Positions 27,791 to 34,171 of a DNA stretch of 37,620 bases are shown piece by piece (position 1 is the first letter of the stretch; every line of letters starts with the position of its first letter). The position numbers and the translations under genes were made by a program. The notes under the pieces are model-generated. The model did not search any database and was not told the DNA's origin. It saw only the letters and a program-made list of their open reading frames with translations. Source of the DNA: Cyanobacterium sp. T60_A2020_053 (GTDB lineage: Bacteria; Cyanobacteriota; Cyanobacteriia; Cyanobacteriales; Cyanobacteriaceae); NCBI GenBank assembly GCA_015272165.1, contig JACYMF010000014.1:1-37620 (forward strand), given 5' to 3'.

Positions 27791-28678
27791 ATGCGTAAAT
27801 TTATTTCCTTTACCTTAGTATCGTTTTTGATTGTCATAGCTTTGACAGCATTTCAAATCAATCATCCAGCGCCCGTCACCGCCACTAATTACTCGGAATA
27901 TATGGCAAAAGCCCATAAAAATGATCTGCCTATACCTACCGGTATTATTGCCCAAGCTCCTAAAATGGAAGTAAAAGGGGAAATGTTGACCTATGGTAAT
28001 ATTGATGGACAGCCCATCATGGGTTACGTCAGCACCCCTGTTAATGCGGAAAAACCCCTACCCGGATTAATTGTTATCCATGAGTGGTGGGGTTTGAATG
28101 ATAATATCAAAATGATGACCGATCGCCTAGCGGGGGAAGGTTATACAGCTTTAGCCGTTGACTTATATCAGGGTGATGTAGCTGATAATCCCGATGAGGC
28201 TCTTAAATTGGTGCAGAGGGCGCTGGGAAATACCGCTCCCTTAGAAAATAACCTCAAACAAGCCTATAAATATCTTAGCGACTATCAAAATATTATGGGC
28301 ATCACTGAAGCTCCACGAGTAGGTAGTATTGGTTGGTGTTTTGGTGGTTTGTGGTCACTTAATACAGCTTTACTACTTCCTGATCAGTTAGATGCCACCG
28401 TAATTTACTATGGCGGAAATATCACTACTGATCCCAAAAAATTAATGACCTTACAAATGCCCATTTTAGGAATTTTTGGAGAATTAGATCAAAATCCTTC
28501 CGTTGCTTTAGTAAAAGAATTTGAACAAGTATTATTAGCTTTAGGCAAAGAAGTAGAAATTCATATCTATGAAAAAGCCGATCATGCTTTTGCTAACTCA
28601 TCTGGTACTCGTTATAATGCGGAAGCGGCAGAGAGTGCTTGGGAAAAAACCACCGCTTTTTTAGCGAAATATCTTTAA
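27791..28678 (+). CDS. Exported dienelactone hydrolase family protein
   Basis: 295 residues from ATG 27791 (a GTG immediately before it would add one residue). N-terminal signal peptide or anchor (about residues 4-22, hydrophobic). Alpha/beta hydrolase of the DLH family: VIHEWWGLND, the nucleophile cysteine in GSIGWCFGGLWSL (about C183), Asp in FGELDQNPS (about D233) and His in KADHAFAN (about H265); numbering from ATG 27791. DLH enzymes open lactones such as dienelactone in chlorocatechol breakdown; in cyanobacteria the substrate is unknown. Monocistronic. Four iterated GGGCGC-type motifs or near-matches. Confidence 0.9.
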   Translation: MRKFISFTLVSFLIVIALTAFQINHPAPVTATNYSEYMAKAHKNDLPIPTGIIAQAPKMEVKGEMLTYGNIDGQPIMGYVSTPVNAEKPLPGLIVIHEWWGLNDNIKMMTDRLAGEGYTALAVDLYQGDVADNPDEALKLVQRALGNTAPLENNLKQAYKYLSDYQNIMGITEAPRVGSIGWCFGGLWSLNTALLLPDQLDATVIYYGGNITTDPKKLMTLQMPILGIFGELDQNPSVALVKEFEQVLLALGKEVEIHIYEKADHAFANSSGTRYNAEAAESAWEKTTAFLAKYL

Positions 28679-28776
28679 CAAAAAGGGCTAAGGTAAATTT
28701 TAGAATACCTTGGATTACCATTAAATTTGCTTACCTCTTAAAAACAAGGTTTTGAACCATTTATTCTTCTGTAAAA

Positions 28777-28979
28777 TAGGGGTTGCTAAAGCAGTGGTGT
28801 CGTGGGGGGAATGTAGAATTTAGAATGTAGAATTTAGAACGTAGAATTAATAATTTTTGATTGGGATGAAAAATACAGTATTTTTAGATAAAAAAGTCAA
28901 TTTATGGCATTTTTGGTTATGTAGAATAGACTTTAAACCTTTATTAGACAAGGGTTTTGATTTATTCAGCAAAGCATAA
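28777..28979 (+). mobile_element. MITE-like element, copy 4 (after the DLH gene)
   Basis: Left end TAGGGGTTGCTAAAGCAG (28777-28794), right end TTTATTCAGCAAAGCATAA (28961-28979). After GGTGTCGTGGGG comes a heptamer array at 28813-28847 (GTAGAAT, TTAGAAT, GTAGAAT, TTAGAAC, GTAGAAT). The interior 28854-28945 is about 90% identical to 34069-34164 (copy 6). Together with 98 bases of unremarkable AT-rich DNA it fills the 28679-29041 spacer. Confidence 0.65.
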
Positions 28980-29041
28980 AATATTTCCAAAAATTATCAA
29001 AAAATAGTTAGTCGAAAACCCTGCCCTTTCGGATAACAACA

Positions 29042-29335
29042 TTACTTTTTAACTTGGCGATTTTCCCAACGAAATAAAAATACCATTAAACTAATAATAC
29101 TGATTTGAATTAATAAATTAGGTAGGTTTTGTTGTACATTTTTTCCTGCTAATAATTGCACAAAAAAAATAAATGCACCAATAGCGCCCGATGCCCCAAA
29201 ACCAAAATAAATAAACTTTCTTAATCCTCGATATGGCGCTTGTGCTTCGGCTTTGAGATAAGCATATTTTTCGGGAGTTAAATTCTTTTGATTCCCATTC
29301 ATTGAATTATCTTTTTTTGGTTGTTTATTATTCAT
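29042..29335 (-). CDS. DUF3493 membrane protein
   Basis: 97 residues. After a polar N-terminus, LTPEKYAYLKAEAQAPYRGL is the DUF3493 hallmark; two membrane segments follow (about 37-61, FIYFGFGASGAIGAFIFFVQ; and 70-88). The domain occurs in cyanobacteria and in plastid proteins of the LPA1/REP27 type that assist photosystem II assembly or repair, so a thylakoid role is possible. No photosystem gene is adjacent. Flanked on both sides by MITE-like elements (copies 4 and 5). Confidence 0.85.
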   Translation of the reverse strand: MNNKQPKKDNSMNGNQKNLTPEKYAYLKAEAQAPYRGLRKFIYFGFGASGAIGAFIFFVQLLAGKNVQQNLPNLLIQISIISLMVFLFRWENRQVKK

Positions 29336-29370
29336 TTTTTTTTCAGATGTAAGTAATATTAACTAATTAT

Positions 29371-29620
29371 GGTCTGATGAATAAATCAGAAAGCTATTAA
29401 AATCAAAAGTTTAGATACACTATATTGACAAAAAAGTGCGCATTTTTGGCAATTTTGACTTAAAAACTGAGCATTTCAAATCTAATTATTCACAATATAC
29501 TTGTATTTTCATTAAAAATATAAGGGTTCAAAACCTTGATTTTTCTTTCTTTAACCTGAAACCTGAAACCTGATGCCTGATACCTATCCTCATCCAAAGA
29601 CTTTTTCAGCAACACCTAAC
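29371..29620 (-). mobile_element. MITE-like element, copy 5 (between DUF3493 and GTPase genes)
   Basis: Reverse orientation relative to copy 4. Left GGTCTGATGAATAAATC (29371-29387), right GACTTTTTCAGCAACACCTA (29599-29618). Near the right end lies a heptamer array 29554-29588 (ACCTGAA, ACCTGAA, ACCTGAT, GCCTGAT, ACCTATC) then CCTCATCC. The interior is more diverged but GACAAAAAAGTGCGCATTTT aligns with the reverse of copy 4. The terminal CTA provides the stop codon (TAG) of the GTPase gene. Confidence 0.6.
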
Positions 29621-30926
29621 TATTAAGACGGGAAATAAGAGAGTCGGAGGGCGCTTTTTGCAAAATTTCAGTTATCACCGAATCAGTGCCTAAATTCCCC
29701 CAAGTGCAACCATTTTGCAAATAAATTTGTGCTGATTTACCCACTAAATAAGAGCCATAACTACCCAGCGCCCCTTGCACCAATCCAGCGCTGACAATGG
29801 TGGTAAAATTAGCTGGGTTTTCCCATAAACTATTGAGGGAAACAGTGGTTTTAGCGATACTAAACATTACCATAGTGATGATTTCTGCCACCGATAAACC
29901 AAAAACATTTTTAAGAATAGTTTGCCATAATTGCCCTGCCTCATGGCTAGTAATCGGTAAACCATATAAACGCCCCAGCGCCCGTATCATCAGCAAATCA
30001 ACCAAAGCACTAACTAACACATCCACCACGCCAAAAGGATTAAGAGCGATAATAATGCCCTTATAACGAGCATAGCGCCAAATAATTCCTTCTGCTTCTT
30101 CTTCACGCAGGGCAATAGTTTTACGCGCAATATTTTCCTGTGCCTTTTTCCCCTGAGAAAGCGCATTTAAAGCTAACAAATCCTTTCCTTCACGGTTGAG
30201 CAAATCAAGAAGTTTTTGCCGTAAACTATCAATGTCGGGTGGTAATTCCTCCCATTCCTGCTTAATTGTGCCGTCAGGTAACTCTACACGCACGGGTAAA
30301 GGTTGAGGTTGTGCCGCCACCATCACCACCTCATCAGGGGTAAAAAGCGGTTGCTGAGTGTCATTACTTAACTGCTGTAACTGTTGATATATCGCCTTTT
30401 GATCCACTTCAGGATAAAGATCAATTTTATTAAATACCAATAATAAAGGCTTTTGATAACGGCGCAATTCTAATAATGCCGAGTATTCCGTGCGAGTAAT
30501 ATCTCCAGCCACCACAAAAAGGATTAAATCCGCTTGTTGTGCTACTTCTTTAGCCATCAGCGCCCGTGATTCCCCGTCAATTTCATCTAAACCGGGAGTA
30601 TCGATTAACTCAATGGCTATTTTCGGCAGTTGCCACCGAATCGATTTGGGCCACTTTGTAACGCCGTGGAGGGCGCCTGTTTCTAAAATGTCTTTTCCCA
30701 ACAAGGCATTAATCACAGTGGATTTACCACGACTAACTAAGCCAAAGGTAGCGATTTTGAATAGCTGTTGTTCTAATTTTTCCAGCGCCCCTCGCAAATC
30801 CCGTAAATCATTTTTGACAGCATTTTGTAACTCTTGATGGGGGGGATAATTCCAATGACGGCGACTACTACTATACCACGAGAGAGATTGTTGTAAACTG
30901 GCGCGCGCTATTTTTAAAACTGACAT
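29616..30926 (-). CDS. Membrane-associated GTPase with DUF697 domain
   Basis: 436 residues. Era/dynamin-like G domain: P-loop GLVSRGKS (62-69), switch I T in GALHGVTKWPK, DTPG at 109-112 (LIDTPGLDEIDGES), NKID at 166-169. The C-terminal half (about 285-425) is a DUF697-type region with hydrophobic helices (GIIIALNPFGVVDVLVSALV), implying membrane contact. Cyanobacteria have several such proteins; proposed roles include membrane or envelope maintenance but none is proven. The stop codon TAG is within the terminal repeat of MITE-like copy 5, so the C-terminus NS may have been altered by the insertion. Rich in GGGCGC-core motifs (six or more). Confidence 0.88.
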   Translation of the reverse strand: MSVLKIARASLQQSLSWYSSSRRHWNYPPHQELQNAVKNDLRDLRGALEKLEQQLFKIATFGLVSRGKSTVINALLGKDILETGALHGVTKWPKSIRWQLPKIAIELIDTPGLDEIDGESRALMAKEVAQQADLILFVVAGDITRTEYSALLELRRYQKPLLLVFNKIDLYPEVDQKAIYQQLQQLSNDTQQPLFTPDEVVMVAAQPQPLPVRVELPDGTIKQEWEELPPDIDSLRQKLLDLLNREGKDLLALNALSQGKKAQENIARKTIALREEEAEGIIWRYARYKGIIIALNPFGVVDVLVSALVDLLMIRALGRLYGLPITSHEAGQLWQTILKNVFGLSVAEIITMVMFSIAKTTVSLNSLWENPANFTTIVSAGLVQGALGSYGSYLVGKSAQIYLQNGCTWGNLGTDSVITEILQKAPSDSLISRLNS

Positions 30927-31082
30927 TTTAATTAATAATGGGCAATTGACAAAGGTAAATTTAAAGATAGTATGGATAATTGAAAATTCATTATTTACAG
31001 CGTAAGATTAACGAAGAGAATGCCACCATTGATAGAATATGGTATCTCAGACACAAACAAGAAAAAAAAGATTATCATAGAA

Positions 31083-31104
31083 TATGTACTTAGTAATGTA
31101 CAAC
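31083..31104 (+). promoter_or_regulatory. Probable YefM operator
   Basis: TGTACT (31085-31090) and TGTACA (31097-31102), 10 bases before the yefM-like start. The E. coli YefM-YoeB complex recognises palindromes with a TGTACA core, so this fits self-regulation. No such box precedes the intact pair at 32041. Confidence 0.55.
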
Positions 31105-31111
31105 TAAGATA

Positions 31112-31366
31112 ATGAATATTATAAATTTTAGTGAAGCAAGAAAAAACTTTAAATCTGTACTAGATACAGTAGCCAATGATAAAGATTGTACTGTAATTGT
31201 GAGAAGAGATGCAGAAGATGCCGTCTTAATGTCGAGAAGTTATTATGATAGTCTAATGGAAACAGTTTATCTTTTAAAATCTCCAGCTAATGCTCAACAC
31301 TTAGAGGAAGCTATCGCAGAATATAGAGACGGTAAAACACAAGAACATGATTTAATCGATGCGTAA
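31112..31366 (+). CDS. YefM/Phd-family antitoxin, toxin truncated
   Basis: 84 residues. Matches YefM: MNIINFSEARKNFKSVLDTV N-terminal DNA-binding portion, VIVRRDAEDAVLMSRSYYDS, METVYLLKSPANAQHLEEAI. It normally neutralises and co-represses with YoeB. The toxin start overlaps its end by 8 bases (ATG 31359) as in active operons, but that toxin is cut after about 14 residues. The antitoxin frame and operator look intact, so it may be kept as an orphan that could counter related YoeB toxins, including the intact one 900 bases away. Confidence 0.85.
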   Translation: MNIINFSEARKNFKSVLDTVANDKDCTVIVRRDAEDAVLMSRSYYDSLMETVYLLKSPANAQHLEEAIAEYRDGKTQEHDLIDA

Positions 31367-31463
31367 ATTAGCTTGGGGCTCTAAAGCATGGAAAGACTAT
31401 AAGCATCTCTACCTGTCAATTTTAAGCAACCAGAGGGGCGAGGTATTTTTTCTAATTCTATAA
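31359..31463 (+). pseudogene. YoeB-like toxin, 5' remnant only
   Basis: Reading MRKLAWGSKAWKDY matches the N-terminus of YoeB/Txe toxins; from about base 31400 the sequence departs and runs antisense into the RelE-like toxin gene, stopping at 31461-31463 after 34 codons. All catalytic residues (E46, R65, H83, Y84 in E. coli numbering) are lost. Confidence 0.8.
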
Positions 31464-31551
31464 TCGCATCTCTAACTTTTTGATAATCAGTATTAGGCAA
31501 GTTTTCCAAAACTTTGGAAGCCCTTTTTTTAATATTGATATTATATTTCAT
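31381..31551 (-). pseudogene. RelE/ParE-family toxin, 3'-truncated
   Basis: 56 codons plus stop: MKYNINIKKRASKVLENLPN, YQKVRDAIIELEKIPRPSGC, LKLTGRDAY. This is the first two thirds of a RelE-type toxin; the usual continuation ('RIRVGDYRVIYEI ...') with the C-terminal active-site region is gone. The remaining codons (SLSML) are antisense to the YoeB remnant. Its ATG (31551-31549) overlaps the antitoxin stop in the form TGATG, as in intact operons. Confidence 0.8.
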
Positions 31552-31748
31552 CAATTTTGACTTTCAATTTTTGCGGTCACTACTTCAAAAGGTATCTCTT
31601 CGTCATCCATAGAAATAGCGAGATCATAAGCTCTAATTGCCTCTAGTTCTTCAGATTCTTGCAATAGTTTTTCATAGTCTTTTATGTCCAAAAGAACACC
31701 TATGCGATTACCTTCCACATCCGTGAGATATTTTTCTTTTAATTGCAT
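31551..31748 (-). CDS. RelB/Phd-like antitoxin of the truncated RelE-type toxin
   Basis: 65 residues: KYLTDVEGNRIGVLLDIKDY (the Phd/YefM-like 'YLTDExGxxxAVVLxxEEY' start), then an acidic helix EKLLQESEELEAIRAYDLAI and IPFEVVTAKIE. This is the usual short antitoxin in cyanobacterial RelE modules. The reading frame is intact; the toxin is not. A 50-base direct repeat copy lies just upstream of the start (31754-31804). Confidence 0.78.
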   Translation of the reverse strand: MQLKEKYLTDVEGNRIGVLLDIKDYEKLLQESEELEAIRAYDLAISMDDEEIPFEVVTAKIESQN

Positions 31749-31753
31749 TTAAT

Positions 31754-31804
31754 AATTGTCACTACTAAATTTTACTAAGATTCATAATAGCAAAATCTTG
31801 ATAT
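31754..31804 (+). repeat. Direct repeat, left copy, flanking the yefM-yoeB segment
   Basis: Identical to 32553-32603 over 27 bases (31764-31790 versus 32563-32589; begins ACTAAATTTTACTAAGATTC) and similar over about 50, at a spacing of 799 bases. The segment between holds a degraded ORF and the only intact toxin-antitoxin pair. Confidence 0.9.
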
Positions 31805-31924
31805 GTTTTGGAAGTGCGATCGGTTTAGGCTGTTCGATCTGTCATTAGGCGCTAAGATTATGATGTCAAAAATTAAATGATGATAAGATATAGTAAATAA
31901 AAATCCCCAAAAAATTGACAAAAT

Positions 31925-32034
31925 ATGGTTAAAACTTCATTATTTCAAAAAGCGATCGAAACTGTAGAAAAATTATCTTGAGAAGAACAACAAATAATCA
32001 CCATATCGATGAATCTCTATAGCAATTAAAACAG
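31925..32034 (+). pseudogene. Degraded small ORF, antitoxin-operon type
   Basis: Reads MVKTSLFQKAIETVEKLS, then an in-frame TGA, then EEQQIITIS. I recognise the 'LFxKAIETVExLPxEEQxxLLxII' start common in small cyanobacterial proteins found in front of toxin genes. The rest is missing, replaced after about base 32000. It lies just before yefM. Confidence 0.55.
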
Positions 32035-32040
32035 GAAAAA

Positions 32041-32295
32041 ATGAAAGCTATCACCAGTAACCAAGCAAAAAAACAATTAGACGAACTCATTGACACAGTT
32101 ATCCTTGATGTAGAACCAACTATCGTTTGTAATGATCAAGGAAAACAAGCTGTTTTAATGTCCTTAGACGAATTTAATTCTTGGCAAGAAACCTTATATT
32201 TATTATCCAATCCTGCTAATGCTGAACATCTGATGAAATCCATCAAAGAAGCAAAATCGGGTAGTAAATCAGTAAAAGAATTAATCGAACCATGA
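32041..32295 (+). CDS. yefM: YefM antitoxin
   Basis: 84 residues, Phd/YefM family: MKAITSNQAKKQLDELIDTV, IVCNDQGKQAVLMSLDEFNS, WQETLYLLSNPANAEHLMKS and a charged C-terminal tail that should fold over YoeB. Overlaps the toxin gene by 4 bases (ATGA), so translation is coupled. Preceded by AGGAAAAA as RBS. No TGTACA operator is seen directly upstream, unlike the paralogue at 31112. Confidence 0.92.
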   Translation: MKAITSNQAKKQLDELIDTVILDVEPTIVCNDQGKQAVLMSLDEFNSWQETLYLLSNPANAEHLMKSIKEAKSGSKSVKELIEP

Positions 32296-32552
32296 AAATT
32301 ACTTTTACCCAACAATCTTGGTTAGATTATCTTTGGCTACAAGATAATGATAAAAAACTGTTAAAAAGAGTCAACTTATTAATTAAAGAAATTATCAGAA
32401 ATCCTTTTGATGGCATTGGTAAACCAGAACCTCTCAAAGCTAACTTATCAGGTTACTGGTCAAGACGAATCAATTCTGAACATCGTTTAGTTTATGAAAT
32501 TTCAGAGGAAGAATTAACCATTATTTCCTGTCGATTTCATTATCAGAAATAA
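32292..32552 (+). CDS. yoeB: YoeB/Txe mRNA-cleaving toxin, intact
   Basis: 86 residues. Ribosome-dependent endoribonuclease that cuts mRNA at the A site. Residues align number for number with E. coli YoeB: E46 (GKPEPLK), R65 (EHRLVY), H83 and Y84 (RFHYQK). Also the core FDGIGKPEPLKANLSGYWSR. No frameshift or stop is present, so the pair is predicted active. It is the only toxin in the window that is complete. A direct repeat begins at the next base after the stop codon. Confidence 0.93.
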   Translation: MKITFTQQSWLDYLWLQDNDKKLLKRVNLLIKEIIRNPFDGIGKPEPLKANLSGYWSRRINSEHRLVYEISEEELTIISCRFHYQK

Positions 32553-32603
32553 AATTGTTACGACTAAATTTTACTAAGATTCATAATAGAAAAAATCTTG
32601 GTA
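32553..32603 (+). repeat. Direct repeat, right copy, flanking the yefM-yoeB segment
   Basis: Right partner of 31754-31804 (27 identical bases). Starts directly after the yoeB stop. It runs into TAGCAGTCCTAAATCATTT (32604-32622), a dispersed sequence also at 35477-35495. Confidence 0.9.
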
Positions 32604-32667
32604 TAGCAGTCCTAAATCATTTGGGAGAAGTTTAAAAATAAAAAAGACCATCGCACAATTTACCAGA

Positions 32668-32687
32668 CAAGGGGTTTAAACCCCTTG
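32668..32687. repeat. Palindrome CAAGGGGTTTAAACCCCTTG
   Basis: Perfect 20-base palindrome, identical to 17795-17814. It lies between yoeB and the DUF6888 remnant and may form the terminator of yefM-yoeB. Confidence 0.6.
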
Positions 32688-32728
32688 TTACTAAAATTTA
32701 ATTGTTGATAATCTCACAACTCACATAG

Positions 32729-32815
32729 GATTGCTCTATTTTGGCTGGTATCAACGAAAGTATCGAAATTATTATCTTTGAAACAGGAAACTGGGAGTTT
32801 TATCAAGATGAATAA
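32729..32815 (+). pseudogene. DUF6888-like gene, 3' remnant
   Basis: The frame opening at 32729 reads ILAGINESIEIIIFETGNWE then FYQDE and stop TAA at 32813-32815. This matches the C-terminus of short cyanobacterial proteins I recall as DUF6888 ('ILAGxxxxIEIxIxxxGxWxF'), normally encoded directly before and overlapping a DUF6887 gene, as here. An in-frame stop lies at 32726-32728 and the N-terminal half is missing. Confidence 0.6.
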
Positions 32816-33002
32816 ACCTGATTTTACAACGATGACACGCAAAGAGTTAAAAATTTATATTCGACAAAATCCTACAGATGACGAAGCTATTAGAGAACTC
32901 TTTATAAATCGTCGTATGGATAATGCCAAAACCTATCCTTATCCCTATGATATGAATAAAGAAGAAATAGATAGCATTTTCTATTCCAAAAATATAAGTT
33001 AA
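32808..33002 (+). CDS. DUF6887-like small protein
   Basis: 64 residues from ATG 32808; the longer frame from 32778 would start within the DUF6888 remnant and is unlikely. MNKPDFTTMTRKELKIYIRQ matches the start of short cyanobacterial proteins ('MNKPDFxxMTRKELRxYVLxxRxDDEA') annotated as DUF6887, generally paired with DUF6888. The pairing, size and location among toxin genes suggest a toxin-antitoxin-like system, but no activity is known to me. The C-terminus (YPYPYDMNKEEIDSIFYSKN) is complete and acidic-aromatic. Confidence 0.65.
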   Translation: MNKPDFTTMTRKELKIYIRQNPTDDEAIRELFINRRMDNAKTYPYPYDMNKEEIDSIFYSKNIS

Positions 33003-33091
33003 TGATCGAACTACAGATTATGATGGTTCTCAAGAGTGATCGGTTTTGGGAGTAAGATAGCTTTTATGGGGGTTAACGGAGGGAGTATAAG

Positions 33092-33919
33092 TTAACCAAG
33101 ACGAGTTAGACGAATTTGAGCTAAAGTAAAAATAACAGGAATAATACGGGTGTAATTAGTGGCAATAGCGCGCCAACCTAAATCAGCAAAAAAAGAAGCC
33201 CATAAAACAGGACCTAAAAAAGCAAAAACACTTCTTACGGCAGTATAACGAGCGGTATTAGCAATCATACCTTGTTTTGCTAACTGTAAAGCCACATGAT
33301 TTTGTATCCTTGAAGTTACGGCAATTCCCCCTTTAATTAAACTGGTTTTAGCTACTTGATAACGGGCAAAATGTAAGGCAAATTGTCGGGTAATTTGTTG
33401 TAATAACCATGATTTTAATACGCTACTAATCGCCACAATGCCACTACCTTTTATGATAATTTTTAAAGGATCATGTTGTAATTTTAGGGGTAATGGTTCT
33501 GGTGTGTTAGTGTTGGATAAATATTTAATGACTTCATTTTTAATACTATTTTTTTCTTCATGGGGTAATTTTGCCCATGCTTTTTGTAGTAAATTGATGA
33601 AAATTTCCGTTTCAATGTCAATGGTTGACATATTTTGACTATAGGGAATTTTTAGATAACGACAGACTTGAATCAAAATTGAGCGATAACTCACTTGATG
33701 GGTTTGTTTTTTTAATACTGTGATGCCGTCAGCTCCTAAAAAACGAAATCTTTTTTCGATACTATCTATTTTATCTTGCCAATCCTGACATTGTACGTCG
33801 AAGGGCGCTGGGGTTTGCCAATAGTCAAGGGGGTTGAGGCGACGACAAAAAAGAATATTAGTAATTTGTTCTAATTCTTCTTCTGTGGCTAATTGTAAAA
33901 CAGTTTTGAGTTCATCCAC
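33092..33919 (-). CDS. YaaW family protein (UPF0174)
   Basis: 275 residues. Aligns by eye with E. coli YaaW: an N-terminal 'xxELExLxxIL' helix, then LGADGITVLKKQTHQVSYRS, ILIQVCRYLKIPYSQNMSTI and EIFINLLQKAWAKLP, corresponding to YaaW 'FGGDSIAN...YRAILLDVSKRLKL...MSTFEIE...LRNTWKKM'. The C-terminal third is hydrophobic (FAFLGPVLWASFFADLGWRA) and probably membrane-associated. Function unknown in any organism to my knowledge. Monocistronic; the GGGCGCTGG at about 33804 is the first such motif after a roughly 3-kb gap. Confidence 0.82.
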   Translation of the reverse strand: MDELKTVLQLATEEELEQITNILFCRRLNPLDYWQTPAPFDVQCQDWQDKIDSIEKRFRFLGADGITVLKKQTHQVSYRSILIQVCRYLKIPYSQNMSTIDIETEIFINLLQKAWAKLPHEEKNSIKNEVIKYLSNTNTPEPLPLKLQHDPLKIIIKGSGIVAISSVLKSWLLQQITRQFALHFARYQVAKTSLIKGGIAVTSRIQNHVALQLAKQGMIANTARYTAVRSVFAFLGPVLWASFFADLGWRAIATNYTRIIPVIFTLAQIRLTRLG

Positions 33920-33968
33920 AATGTTTTTTCCTCACAGGGAGTCATTAATATTAAAAAAAAATTATTTT

Positions 33969-34166
33969 GGTGAGGGGAGGTGTCAGGTATCAGGTGTCAG
34001 GTAAAATGCTTATAAATTAGAGAGTTAAGCCAAATAGTTATTTTTCATAAATTGTTTATTTGTATCAAAAATTTTTGATGGGGATGGAAAAAATACAGTA
34101 TTTTTAAAGAAAAAAGTCAATTTATGACACTTTTTGTTATGTAGAATAGACTTTAAACCTTTATTT
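33969..34166 (+). mobile_element. MITE-like element, copy 6 (YaaW-devC spacer)
   Basis: Contains GGTGAGGGG, a heptamer array at 33978-34001 (AGGTGTC, AGGTATC, AGGTGTC, AGGTAAA), then AAAATGCTTATAAATTAGAG as in copy 3, then 34069-34164 about 90% identical to 28854-28945 in copy 4. Both terminal repeats are lost or diverged; the element runs up to the stop codon of devC. Confidence 0.6.
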
Positions 34167-34171
34167 TAACC

